Source: Schlesneria paludicola DSM 18645
GTDB taxonomy: Bacteria > Planctomycetota > Planctomycetia > Planctomycetales > Planctomycetaceae
Reading direction: 5' to 3'
Assembly (NCBI RefSeq): GCF_000255655.1
Contig: NZ_JH636435.1
Span: forward strand, 2,070,658 to 2,134,657
DNA length: 64,000 nt
The stretch's first letter is position 1. Each line of letters begins with the position of its first letter. The position numbers were made by a program, and so were the translations under genes. The notes under the pieces are model-generated. The model ran no database searches, was not told where the DNA came from, and saw only the letters and a list, made by a program, of their open reading frames with translations. Shown in pieces: positions 1 through 8,746 of this stretch.

Positions 1-537
1 CGACTCGACGCCGAAGCGATCCGGGATAGCCTGCTCGTCGCGAGCCATGATTTCGATGACCGGATGTTTGGGCCTTATATTCCCACAGCACGCACGGCCA
101 ATGGCGAGACGATTGTCCCCGAAGAAAACCCAGCCGTCCGTCGCCGTTCAATCTACCTTCAACAGAAGCGAACGCAGGTTCACAGCCTGCTTCAAGTCTT
201 CGATGCCCCCAGCATCGTCTTCAACAGCACACGCCGGGCCCGCTCAACCATGCCGCTGCAATCACTGAGCCTGCTCAACTCCGACTTCGTTGTTCGGCGA
301 GCTCAACATCTCGTGAAGTCTCTCGAGGAAATAGAAAACAGCGACTCCGATCGCCTGCACCGCGCCTTCCTGCAGACGACGGGCCGCCCTCCCACAGCGG
401 ACGATATTGCCAGCACCACGCGGTTCCTGCATGACCAGGTCGAAGAGTACGGTGCTGAGCCCGACGCGCGGACTCGTGCATGGACCGACTTGTGCCAAAT
501 GCTGCTCGTCGAGAACGCTGCACTCTACGTCGACTGA
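1..537 (+). CDS. DUF1549/DUF1553 (PSD1-type) protein, C-terminal end only
   Basis: The reading frame is open from the first base, so the gene begins outside the window; 178 codons and the stop are visible. The segment reads RLDAEAIRDSLL, then RRSIYLQQKRTQ, and ends in a helical tail with FLQTTGRPPTADD and CQMLLVENAALYVD. This is the typical C-terminus of the large DUF1553 proteins of planctomycetes, which usually carry an N-terminal cytochrome-c-like or DUF1549 domain and sit beside DUF1501 proteins. The biochemical role of the family is not established. An internal ATG at position 64 is not a true start because homology-like sequence continues upstream of it. Confidence 0.75.
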   Translation, partial: RLDAEAIRDSLLVASHDFDDRMFGPYIPTARTANGETIVPEENPAVRRRSIYLQQKRTQVHSLLQVFDAPSIVFNSTRRARSTMPLQSLSLLNSDFVVRRAQHLVKSLEEIENSDSDRLHRAFLQTTGRPPTADDIASTTRFLHDQVEEYGAEPDARTRAWTDLCQMLLVENAALYVD

Positions 538-558
538 AAGAACGTCACTCACACAGCG

Positions 559-1704
559 TCAATCGGGATTGCTGCGGCCAACGTCTTCGTCCTCGACATC
601 GTTTGTAGGGCGATCATCGTCATCAGACTTTGTGTGATAACTGGCACGCTTGAGTGGCTGGCCTTCGTCACTTTCGGACTCGACCTGTGATCCATATTGA
701 GCCTGCACGACAGAGCCGTCTTCACGCTCCTGATCTGGCTTGAGCTTTTCAAGTTCCGCCTCGCGTTCGCGGGCGACCGAGTGCCCGACGGCATGCCCGG
801 CGATCGCTCCTCCAAGCCCCAGAAGAGGACCAACGAGGAGGTTGGACCCAGAGCTGGTAGGGCCGGTTAAGAGAATTCCGAACCCACCGACGGCTTCCGA
901 GCCGAGGTGCGCATACATCACCTTATAGGTCTCTTTTTCGATCTCCCAGTCGTTTTCCTGCTTGGCATAACCAACAACATCCTTCACCGCCCGCGTCTGC
1001 CGCCACACCTTGACGCCAGGAAAATCGTTCACGATGACGGCATAGAATCCTGGATGCTTCTGGCTGTGGATGTCCTTCGCATATGCGGCCTCAAACAGAA
1101 GCATCGCGGGAACGTCCGAGTTGACATACAGACTGTTGGTAAACGCATTGTAGCCAGTCCCTCCGAAAACTCGGCCAGGCAGGACGGTGTAACGAACCCA
1201 ACTGAGCGTGCCTGCGGTATACTTCCAACCGGGGGCGATTCGTTTGTTCTCACGCAGTCGTCGCCATTGCTCGCGCGGAGCGTAGTGATTCACATCGACA
1301 CAAACATCAGTGATATCGTTCTTCTCTAGATACGTAATCAGCTTCTCAAGCGTTTCGTCCGAGATGTGATGATTATCCACCTTTGAATTGAGCCGCAGGA
1401 TTTTCGCAGGCGTCCCCAGGATATTTGCCATTCGATCCAAGGTCTTATGCGGCTTGCCGTATTCAACAACAACCGGCTCTGGGTCAATCCCTTCGGAACG
1501 ATCGGGATGAAATCGACCGTATTGGTACGGACCGTCTGTGGCACACCCGCATGCGACGATCAAGCAACCACACATCGCGGCAACGTTTAAGCTTGCGCGG
1601 ATGCGAGCGACAGGACGGATCCAGTCCCTTGCCAAACGACGCGGTATTGGGTCAGCGAACCGCGACATGACCAAGGCAAAGGAAATGAACGACAACGAAT
1701 TCAT
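559..1704 (-). CDS. Conserved hypothetical lipoprotein
   Basis: A 381-residue protein. An Arg-rich stretch is followed by a short hydrophobic segment ending in a lipobox-like LIVACGC near residues 48-54, which suggests export and lipid anchoring. The middle contains GRVFGGTGYNAFTNSLYVNSD and a pattern around DVCVDVNHY and FEAAYAKDIHSQKHPGFYAV. A Gly-rich hydrophobic stretch near residues 275-310 could insert in a membrane. The C-terminal 60 residues are highly acidic and low in complexity. I do not recognise the family. The start is uncertain: the ATG at 1668 (residue 13) would give a more ordinary signal peptide. It is transcribed convergently with the DUF1553 gene. Confidence 0.6.
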   Translation of the reverse strand: MNSLSFISFALVMSRFADPIPRRLARDWIRPVARIRASLNVAAMCGCLIVACGCATDGPYQYGRFHPDRSEGIDPEPVVVEYGKPHKTLDRMANILGTPAKILRLNSKVDNHHISDETLEKLITYLEKNDITDVCVDVNHYAPREQWRRLRENKRIAPGWKYTAGTLSWVRYTVLPGRVFGGTGYNAFTNSLYVNSDVPAMLLFEAAYAKDIHSQKHPGFYAVIVNDFPGVKVWRQTRAVKDVVGYAKQENDWEIEKETYKVMYAHLGSEAVGGFGILLTGPTSSGSNLLVGPLLGLGGAIAGHAVGHSVAREREAELEKLKPDQEREDGSVVQAQYGSQVESESDEGQPLKRASYHTKSDDDDRPTNDVEDEDVGRSNPD

Positions 1705-2286
1705 ACAACGAGTCTCTCACGGGCGCGTCATGCAATGAACATGACACCGAGAATTTAATTCGAGCTGGCCGAATGCATGTCAAATCTGAAGGCGAATTCA
1801 CCTGAAATTCCGTGAACTGCGCTGGCGGGCAGTGCGCGACCGGCAGAAACTGCAGGCAATTTCAATCTGGCCCACAACCTGTTGCCTGATGGATAAACGC
1901 GACGGATGCCGTGTGAATGTCAGCAAACGCGTTGCGGCGTTCTCGTTTGAGCGGCCTCCAGATCGACGGGCGACCATCGACTGCGGGCGGCATCCCATCC
2001 CGTGTTTTCGTCCCAGCCCGTAAAGACGGCACGCTGTCCCGGACCAACCCAAACGGACTTAGGGTCTGCAGGAGAAGGCCAGTCTTGTCGTCGATCTCGG
2101 ACGCTCGGTTGAACGAAAAAATCCATTTGATAAGATTCATGCAAGAATTTTTGGTTTTTTTGTCGTCGGCAGGCGACGAGTTACCAGAAGCGACCGGGCC
2201 GGCGATGGGTTCGGGGTAGAATGGTTTGATGATGACTGTCCCACAGTTGTCTGAAGCTAAGCGATTCTTTACGTGGAAGTGCCAGG
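1705..2286. other. Intergenic region, about 580 bp, no supported gene
   Basis: This gap lies between the divergent lipoprotein gene and the next small + strand ORF. Several overlapping open frames exist on both strands, but none has a ribosome binding site, recognisable motif or hydrophobicity pattern. Presumably it holds promoters for both flanking genes. I see no convincing hairpin or repeat. Confidence 0.4.
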
Positions 2287-2562
2287 ATGAATTCATTTCT
2301 TCGTGAATTGTTCAGCCTGATGCTGGGATGTCTCTTGGGACTCCCCCGGCTTCTCGTGGAAGAACTCAACCGGACGCTGAACGGCTGCCGTGAGTTTCTC
2401 CGGGTGTGGCTGGATGACTCACAAAACTCGCCTCAGCAGACGATGGCGCCAACGCAATCGTCGGTCGGCCCCCCAGGGGACTGGCTGACATTGGTGCGAT
2501 CGTGGTTGCGGCCGACACCTCTGGCACGGGTTCGTGTTCCCGCACGCCGCTCAATCCGCTAA
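2287..2562 (+). CDS. Possible small protein upstream of rny
   Basis: A 91-codon frame starting MNSFLRELFSLMLGCLLGLPRLLVEEL, with a GGAAG sequence 7 nt before the ATG. The N-terminal 25 residues form a hydrophobic or amphipathic helix, and the rest is polar and Arg/Pro-rich. It is co-directional with rny and ends about 150 bp before it. No family is recognised. It could be a small membrane protein or a chance ORF in GC-rich DNA, so it is listed with low confidence. Confidence 0.3.
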   Translation: MNSFLRELFSLMLGCLLGLPRLLVEELNRTLNGCREFLRVWLDDSQNSPQQTMAPTQSSVGPPGDWLTLVRSWLRPTPLARVRVPARRSIR

Positions 2563-2712
2563 TTTTTTCGTGATGCCGGGCCAAACTCTCTGAATAGTGA
2601 CGCAATTCCGATTGCGATCACCCGTCGTCGGCGCGCCCTTCGCCGAACGAATCCTGCGTTTCGCGCGAGGTCCGGACGCTCTGTTTCCAGGATCATGAAG
2701 GGCGCTCACGTA

Positions 2713-4251
2713 ATGGAAATTGTCTGGATTCTGGCGAGCCTCGCCGGGGGTGGCGCGGTTGGTTTTTTCGCCGAGCGATTGGTTCGCGGCACGGCGTATA
2801 AGTCGCGTGACGAAATTCTTGAATCGGCGAAGCGGGATGGCGAGGCCCTACGCAAAACGGCCGAGTTGACCGCCAAAGAAGAATCGCTCCGGCGACGTGA
2901 AGAGGCCGAAAAGGAACTGAATTCGTTCCGCGATGAAATCCGCAATCAAGAACGAAAACTCGACAAACGCGAATCCGGACTGAAAGAACAACAGGACGAC
3001 ATCGCGAAAAAAGAGCGAATGCTGGAAGCCACCCAGTTGAAACTCTCGGAGCGCGGAAAGGTCGTTGACGCCCGCGAAAAAGAACTCGAAAAGATCATCA
3101 AGCAAGAGCAGGAGCAGCTCTATAAAATCAGCGGACTCGACCAAAAGACCGCGACCGCCATGTTGATGGATCAACTCGAACGCGAACTGAAAAACGAGAC
3201 CGGTACGCTGATCCTGAAACACGAAGCCGAACTCAAGCAGCAGTCAGAAAAGCTGGCCCGCGAAATCATCGGCATGTCGATCCAGAAGTACGCGTCGGCA
3301 CACACGTCCGAAACGACCGTCTCGACCATCGATATCCCGAATGACGAAATGAAAGGCCGCATCATCGGCCGCGAAGGTCGCAATATCCGCGCCTTCGAAA
3401 AAGCAACGGGCGTCGATGTGATTGTCGATGACACACCCGGCGTCGTCGTTGTGTCGGCTTTCGACAGCGTTCGCCGCGAAACGGCCAAACAAGCGATGGT
3501 CAAGCTGATTCAAGACGGCCGCATCCATCCCACACGCATCGACGAGATTGTGCTCGAAACACAAAAAGAGATGGAAGAATTCATTCGGCGCCAAGGTGCC
3601 GAAGCCGCGCAGGAAGCCGACGTCCCCAACCTGCACGAAAAACTCATCGATCTGATGGGCCGGCTGCACTTCCGCACCAGCTACAGCCAGAACGTCTTGC
3701 GACACTCAATCGAAGTCGCTCATTTGACCGGCCTGATGGCGGTCCAGCTCGGACTCAACGGAAATCTCGCACGCCGATGTGGCTTCCTGCATGACATCGG
3801 CAAGGCCGCCGACCACGAAATGGAAGGAGGACATCCTGCCGTGGGTGCCGAACTTCTCAAACGCTACGGTGAAAAAGGGGAAGTGGTCCACGCCGCCAAG
3901 GGGCACCACGACGATATTCGTCCGGAATACATCTACACCGTTCTGGTCGCTGCCGCCGACGCCTGCTCCGCTTCGCGTCCCGGAGCTCGCCGCGAAACGC
4001 TTGAAAAATACGTCCGACGGCTGGAAGAGCTCGAAACACTGGCCTGTGGATTCCCAGGGGTAGAACAGGCCTTCGCCGTCCAGGCCGGTCGCGAAATTCG
4101 TGTCATCGTGAATCCCGCCGACGTCAACGATCGCGAAGCGGCCAAGCTATGTCGCGATCTGGCAACGTCGATTGAGCAGCAGTTGACCTACCCCGGCGAA
4201 GTCAAAGTCACTGTGCTGCGCGAAACGAAAGTCATTGAGTACGCAAAATAG
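2713..4251 (+). CDS. rny: Ribonuclease Y
   Basis: Membrane-anchored endoribonuclease that initiates mRNA decay. The sequence shows the full architecture: an N-terminal transmembrane helix ([19 protein letters not shown]), a long charged coiled coil (about residues 25-190), a KH RNA-binding domain with the signature [15 protein letters not shown], and an HD domain with [12 protein letters not shown] and a later HH pair (GHHDDI). Total length of 512 residues matches the family's usual 510-520. An in-frame ATG lies 18 nt upstream at 2695, but the start at 2713 matches the conserved N-terminus and has AAGGG about 10 nt before it. A strong hairpin follows the stop codon. Confidence 0.95.
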   Translation: MEIVWILASLAGGGAVGFFAERLVRGTAYKSRDEILESAKRDGEALRKTAELTAKEESLRRREEAEKELNSFRDEIRNQERKLDKRESGLKEQQDDIAKKERMLEATQLKLSERGKVVDAREKELEKIIKQEQEQLYKISGLDQKTATAMLMDQLERELKNETGTLILKHEAELKQQSEKLAREIIGMSIQKYASAHTSETTVSTIDIPNDEMKGRIIGREGRNIRAFEKATGVDVIVDDTPGVVVVSAFDSVRRETAKQAMVKLIQDGRIHPTRIDEIVLETQKEMEEFIRRQGAEAAQEADVPNLHEKLIDLMGRLHFRTSYSQNVLRHSIEVAHLTGLMAVQLGLNGNLARRCGFLHDIGKAADHEMEGGHPAVGAELLKRYGEKGEVVHAAKGHHDDIRPEYIYTVLVAAADACSASRPGARRETLEKYVRRLEELETLACGFPGVEQAFAVQAGREIRVIVNPADVNDREAAKLCRDLATSIEQQLTYPGEVKVTVLRETKVIEYAK

Positions 4252-4282
4252 TGAGGGATGATCAACCGGCGCAAGCAAACCA

Positions 4283-4314
4283 TCGTCGAGCATCCCATCG
4301 CGGATGCTCGACGA
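4283..4314. other. 13-bp hairpin after rny
   Basis: A perfect inverted repeat: arms 4283-4295 and 4302-4314 (TCGTCGAGCATCC and its complement) with a 6-nt loop. It lies between the rny stop and the Rieske gene. No T-run follows, so it is not a standard intrinsic terminator; it may stabilise the rny 3' end or attenuate read-through. Confidence 0.6.
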
Positions 4315-4401
4315 AACGGGGCTGCCCAACCGGTGCGGGATCGCTCGTCATCCGCCAGGATGCACGTAGCGGTCAGCCCCGCAGACACCCGCCAGGAATC
4401 G

Positions 4402-4761
4402 ATGAAGATGGTCGACGAAGCGATCGAGTTTCAAACCGTATGCAAACAGGGCGACATTCCAGAAGGGGAAGGGCGGGCGTTTCCGTTAAACGGAACGCTC
4501 GTCGCGGTTTTTCTGCGGGATGGCAATTACTTCGCCATCAACGACTCCTGCCCGCACATGGGGGCGTCGCTCGCCTCGGGATACCTTGAGGGTCATGACG
4601 TGCTCTGCCCTTGGCACGCCTGGAAATTCTGCATCAAAGACGGCCTGTGGATGGACAATCCTCGGTCGAAGATCAAATCCGAAACCTACGCCGTCCGCGT
4701 GGTCGGTGATGAAGTGCAAGTCCAGATCCCTCAGCCCAAACAACCAGCAAACCCACCGTGA
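4402..4761 (+). CDS. Rieske [2Fe-2S] ferredoxin
   Basis: A small electron-transfer protein of about 119 residues. The Rieske cluster motifs are intact: CPHMG (Cys-X-His) and CPWHAWKF (Cys-X2-His), about 18 residues apart, giving two Cys and two His ligands. There is no signal peptide or membrane anchor, so this is a cytosolic ferredoxin of the NirD/dioxygenase-ferredoxin type rather than a bc1 subunit. The ATG at 4402 is chosen because AGGA lies 5-6 nt before it; the frame is open further upstream but includes the rny 3' hairpin. No oxygenase or reductase partner is adjacent. Confidence 0.85.
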   Translation: MKMVDEAIEFQTVCKQGDIPEGEGRAFPLNGTLVAVFLRDGNYFAINDSCPHMGASLASGYLEGHDVLCPWHAWKFCIKDGLWMDNPRSKIKSETYAVRVVGDEVQVQIPQPKQPANPP

Positions 4762-4807
4762 CAATTTTTCTCGTCTTCGCCAAGACGAAAGCCTCTCTCG
4801 TCTTCCT

Positions 4808-4916
4808 CGATCCCGAGCCCCCGCTTGGGATCGCCTCTTGTAATCACGGATTCTGCCGATCAAGAAAATGACCTGAGCAATCTTGCGAAGCGTTCCCAAG
4901 CGGGAGCTTGGGAACG
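4808..4916. repeat. REP-like palindromes (two copies)
   Basis: Two members of a dispersed palindrome family. The clear copy is 4891-4916: arms CGTTCCCAAG and CTTGGGAACG around CGGGAG. A degenerate copy is at 4808-4833 (GATCCC and GGGATC arms around a GAGCCCCCGCTT core). Related copies occur near 60.3 kb and 63.1-63.3 kb. Open frames across them encode only spurious peptides. Confidence 0.8.
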
Positions 4917-5003
4917 AGAGAAAAGCGCATCTGGTCCATTGCACCTCGAGAAATTGCGATCCGGAACCCACCTCAACGGCCCCCAACACGAGTACCCACC
5001 GCC

Positions 5004-6320
5004 ATGTCCGACTCGTCTGAATCTGTCCAGCGTGCCTCCAGCCCCACCCAAGAACACGCCTTTCGCAATGGTCCCCGCATCACCGCAATTGAAACGTTAA
5101 TCCCAACGGACATCATGAGCGGCCTGTTGCTCCTGCGAATCCACACCGACGCGGGAACAGTCGGCGGCGAAACGGTCATCGGACACGGCGAAACGTATTA
5201 CATTCCACACGCTGTGGCCTCGACACTGCACGACTGGATGTCACGGCGATTGCTGGGCGCCGACGCCACGGCAATCGAAAGCCATTGGCGTTTTCTGTAC
5301 GAACGCGGCACCGCCTTCGGCGTTCGTGGCTGTGAACTTCGGGCCTTGAGCGCGATCGATCTGGCGTTGTGGGATATTCTGGGCCAACTCACTCAACAGC
5401 CTGTCTGGAAACTGCTTGGCGGTCCGGTCCGTGACAGAATCCCGGTCTACAACAGTTGCGGCGGCCCGACGTATGGCCGTCGCCCCCATTTCGCCGAAGG
5501 GGCCAAAGAACCTGCGACATCCGGTTGGCCCGGGCATGGCGACCTGGGAAAACCCGGACCGCTTGAAGACAACTACAATAGCGCGCATCACCCCGGCGAT
5601 CTGGCCGAGGAACTGCTGAGCGAAGGCTACACCGCCATGAAGCTGTGGTCGCTCGACCAGGTCTACAAGCAGCATGGAGGTCATCGTATCAGTTGGGGCG
5701 ATCTCGAAGAGGGACTTCGTCCATTTCGAGAAATACGCGAGCGCGTCGGCTTGAAGATGGAAGTCATGCTCGACGGCCACGGCTTCTTCTCGTTGCCCGC
5801 CGCCCTGCGAATCGCCGAAGCCATGCGCGAGCTGAAACCACTTTGGCTGGAAGACGTCATTCGCCCTGACTGCGTGGATACCATTGCCGATTTTCGTGAT
5901 CGAGCCGGCGTCCCTATCGCGGTCAGTGAAATGCTCGTCAGCCGTGAAGAGTACCGGCTGGTCTTGCAGCGACGCGCTGCAGACTATGCCATGATCGACC
6001 CCACGTGGGTTGGTGGAATCAGCGAAACACGCCGCGCCGCTGAATTGGCGCAGGCATTCAACATCCCGTCGTTGATGCACGACTGTACGGGCCCCCTGAC
6101 CCTGTTCGCCGGCCTGCACGTGACGGCCGCCTGTGCAGCGGTCACGTATCAGGAAACCGTGCGAGCCCACATTCGCACACTTTACCCACTGCTGATCGAC
6201 CAACCACCGAAAGTGGAGGCCGGGCACATCGCCCTGCCAACGCGTCCCGGCTTGGGTGTCCGACTGTTGGACGAACTGTTCACCCCCGACCACCCCGGCT
6301 ACCGAATCACGCGGCTCTGA
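5004..6320 (+). CDS. Enolase-superfamily sugar-acid dehydratase (mandelate racemase / muconate lactonizing type)
   Basis: A 438-residue member of the mandelate racemase/MLE branch of the enolase superfamily. These enzymes abstract the proton alpha to a carboxylate in a Mg-dependent (beta/alpha) barrel. The N-terminal capping domain runs to about residue 130 (ending ALSAIDLALWDILGQ). Barrel motifs follow: GYTAMKLW (general-base region), VMLDGHGFF (first metal Asp), LWLEDVIRPD (Glu), VSEMLVSREEY (Glu), and SLMHDCTGP (catalytic His region). The MKLW form with later His resembles acid-sugar dehydratases more than racemases. The substrate cannot be told. The start at 5004 (ATGTCCGACTCG) excludes upstream repeat-derived sequence. 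Confidence 0.85.
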   Translation: MSDSSESVQRASSPTQEHAFRNGPRITAIETLIPTDIMSGLLLLRIHTDAGTVGGETVIGHGETYYIPHAVASTLHDWMSRRLLGADATAIESHWRFLYERGTAFGVRGCELRALSAIDLALWDILGQLTQQPVWKLLGGPVRDRIPVYNSCGGPTYGRRPHFAEGAKEPATSGWPGHGDLGKPGPLEDNYNSAHHPGDLAEELLSEGYTAMKLWSLDQVYKQHGGHRISWGDLEEGLRPFREIRERVGLKMEVMLDGHGFFSLPAALRIAEAMRELKPLWLEDVIRPDCVDTIADFRDRAGVPIAVSEMLVSREEYRLVLQRRAADYAMIDPTWVGGISETRRAAELAQAFNIPSLMHDCTGPLTLFAGLHVTAACAAVTYQETVRAHIRTLYPLLIDQPPKVEAGHIALPTRPGLGVRLLDELFTPDHPGYRITRL

Positions 6321-6608
6321 AAATCGAAACGGAACGATCTGTCGCTACACAGTGAAGAATGGGGATTTACCCTCAAATCCTCTGTACGACTTGGGGGAAT
6401 GACAGTACGTATTCGGTCCATTCGGAATAGTGCAACGTACGAAACAATAACTCGTTAAAGCGACTCCGCGACAATTGCTCGAATTCGGCGGTCTGTGGCT
6501 TAGACGCTCAGTCGTGCTGTCGTGTAAACTTCGCACGCGGGTCCTCCCACACTCCTGGGAAAAACGACGTAGTCTTCGGTTGTCCACGGACTTTTGGGAA
6601 TCCAACCT

Positions 6609-7970
6609 GTGAATTTAGCATTGATCGCCTGGAAGAGTATCCGCGAACGAGGATTGGCGTCGTTGCTGACTGGGCTCAGTGTCGCGCTCGGTGTGATGCT
6701 GATGGTTGCGGTTCTCATCATCCATGGCATTCTGCAAAATACGTTCAGCCAGCGTTCCATTAATTACGACTTGATCGTGGGGCCCAAGGGATCGCCACTG
6801 CAGTTGGTACTCAGCACGGTCTACCACGTCAGCCCCCCCATCGCCAATTTGCCCTACCAGTTCTATCTGGACTTGAAAGAGAACAAGCGCATCAAGGTCG
6901 CAATTCCCATCGCGATGGGTGACACGACCGAGCAGGGCGGGTTTCCGATTGTCGGGACTGTTCCCGAATTCTTCGAAGTCGAGTACGCCCCCAAACGCCC
7001 GTTTATGGTGCTGGACCCCAAGGGGCACGGATTTCGCCTTCCGTTCGATGCCTATATTGGCTCAAGAGTGGCCAGAGAGAATAACTGGACGATCGGCTCA
7101 AAGCTGAAGCTCGTTCACGGCGGCGCGGAAACGGGCCATGTGCATAACGAAGAGTTCGAAGTCGTCGGCATCCTGGCTCCAACCGGCACTCCACATGACA
7201 AGACAGTCTATGTGAACATGGACGGCTTCTATCAAATCCAGGGCCACGATAAGCCACTGGACGAAGCGATCACGCGCGAGGACGAATTCTATCGCCGACC
7301 AAAGCGATCCCCCGAAGAATTGGCCGCGGAAATCGCCCGAATCGAAAAGAAGTTTCCGAAACACGACCACTCTGCACACGCAGGTCATGAAGACCACAAC
7401 CACATTCACGCATTGCCTGCCGTACAAAAGGAAGTGACTTCGATTCTGCTTCAGTGCCAGTCGCCGATTGTTGCCAGTTTGCTTTCCGCCGATATGCGGC
7501 GTGGCTATCAAGCGGAAGCCGTGAATCCTGTCGTGCCGATGCAGCAATTGATGAACGAAGTTTTGGGGCCGGTGCGGTCACTGCTGCTCGTGATGACCTC
7601 CCTGATCGTACTCGTTTCCGGAATTGGTATTTTCGTCAGCATCTACAACTCGATGTCTGCTCGTCGACGCGAAATCGCCATCATGCGTGCGTTGGGTGCT
7701 CAACGGCAGACCGTGTTGTCAATCGTCTTGTTGGAGTCCACAATCCTGTGCCTGGGCGGTGGAGTCCTCGGTCTGTTGCTGGGTCATGCCATCGTCTTCA
7801 TCGCGAGACCGATTGTCGAAGTCAGAACAGGGCTGATCATCAATCCATTCGAGTTCTCGCCGTATGAATTCATCCTGTTCCCCGTCTTGCTGGTTCTGGG
7901 AATTCTGGTCGGTTTCTTGCCGGGGATGACGGCATACCGCACCGACGTTGCCGAATCGTTGAGCAGCTAG
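6609..7970 (+). CDS. ABC transporter permease, MacB/FtsX family, with His-rich extracytoplasmic loop
   Basis: A 453-residue permease. One transmembrane helix near the N-terminus (ASLLTGLSVALGVMLMVAVLII) is followed by a large extracytoplasmic domain. Three more helices sit in the C-terminal FtsX domain (LLLVMTSLIVLVSGIGIFVSIYN, then RREIAIMRALGAQR, the typical coupling region). The extracytoplasmic domain ends in a His-rich stretch (KHDHSAHAGHEDHNHIHAL), suggesting metal binding. Four-helix FtsX permeases usually work with a separate ATPase and often export lipoproteins, peptides or lipids; no ATPase gene is adjacent. The start is probably GTG 6609 with GGGA about 8 nt upstream; TTG 6594 is the alternative. 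Confidence 0.8.
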   Translation: MNLALIAWKSIRERGLASLLTGLSVALGVMLMVAVLIIHGILQNTFSQRSINYDLIVGPKGSPLQLVLSTVYHVSPPIANLPYQFYLDLKENKRIKVAIPIAMGDTTEQGGFPIVGTVPEFFEVEYAPKRPFMVLDPKGHGFRLPFDAYIGSRVARENNWTIGSKLKLVHGGAETGHVHNEEFEVVGILAPTGTPHDKTVYVNMDGFYQIQGHDKPLDEAITREDEFYRRPKRSPEELAAEIARIEKKFPKHDHSAHAGHEDHNHIHALPAVQKEVTSILLQCQSPIVASLLSADMRRGYQAEAVNPVVPMQQLMNEVLGPVRSLLLVMTSLIVLVSGIGIFVSIYNSMSARRREIAIMRALGAQRQTVLSIVLLESTILCLGGGVLGLLLGHAIVFIARPIVEVRTGLIINPFEFSPYEFILFPVLLVLGILVGFLPGMTAYRTDVAESLSS

Positions 7971-8090
7971 CGGCACAGCGACGTCGGCCTGACAGGGACA
8001 ATTCGAATTGACGTCGCGTCAGGGTGTCGATACGAACAGAGATCCTGTCCGGCCACGTTTTGGCAATTCCCCTTCGGTTGGAGACACGTC

Positions 8091-8621
8091 ATGGCCTCGG
8101 CTTCTCCCGGCAAACGAATCTGGAAGTGCCCCGAATGTGGTCGTGATGTTGAGCTGTCGGTGACACAACTCGATCCAATCGCCTGCGACGCCTGCCTGCC
8201 CAAACTGCGTGGAGGCAGTTCATCGGCAACACCGGGCCTGACTGACGTCGTCACGGCTCCGCTCGGAATGTGGCAGAGCCTGTCCGACACCACCAAGCTG
8301 GCGATCGTGGTCGTCGCACTCGTTGCCGGCTTGATAATAGGATATCTCGTCGGCTCGTCTGTCGGTGCCTCGTCCAAATCCCGTTCTTTCGCAACGCACT
8401 CCGCAGCGCCAGTGCGCGAAAACCGAACGGCGCCCAAGACCGAGCCGACACCGGACGAGGACGATTCCCCGTCGATGAATGATCGGGAAACTCGTCCCGA
8501 AGCTCCCGGACCAGACTATCACTGGGTCAAAGGTCGTCTGCGCAAAGACGGGTCACGGGGTGAGGGGCATTGGGCGAAAAACCCCACCTCGAAGGGCAAC
8601 GGTACTCCGGCGTCAAAGTAA
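8091..8621 (+). CDS. Zinc-ribbon, single-pass membrane protein, function unknown
   Basis: A 176-residue protein. The N-terminus has two Cys pairs (CPEC, then CDAC about 22 residues later), a small zinc ribbon. A single transmembrane helix follows (LAIVVVALVAGLIIGYLVGSS, about residues 80-101), then a Ser/Pro/charged low-complexity linker and a short basic C-terminus with HWVKGRLRKDGS and EGHWAKNP. The order zinc ribbon, helix, disordered tail suggests a membrane-anchored adaptor. No family name can be given. It lies 120 bp downstream of the ABC permease in the same direction and may share its transcript. Confidence 0.65.
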   Translation: MASASPGKRIWKCPECGRDVELSVTQLDPIACDACLPKLRGGSSSATPGLTDVVTAPLGMWQSLSDTTKLAIVVVALVAGLIIGYLVGSSVGASSKSRSFATHSAAPVRENRTAPKTEPTPDEDDSPSMNDRETRPEAPGPDYHWVKGRLRKDGSRGEGHWAKNPTSKGNGTPASK

Positions 8622-8746
8622 CCGCCAAGCGGCATCGGGTTTCCGTCGTGATCAGAACCGCGCAACTCGTAGTGGTTGACGTTCACTGATGGGCTCCGTA
8701 CCGTGACGAGCCTTTGCGAATTTCTCTGCCGCTATGGGAGATGCCG

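Noticed and set aside
1862-2296. A 144-codon minus-strand frame in the gap before rny
   Set aside because: No motif, no start signal, and several equally long frames overlap it on both strands.
5241-6293. A 350-codon open frame opposite the enolase-superfamily gene
   Set aside because: It is fully antisense to a gene with clear catalytic motifs, is low in hydrophobic core patterning and has no ribosome binding site. Long antisense frames are common in GC-rich DNA.
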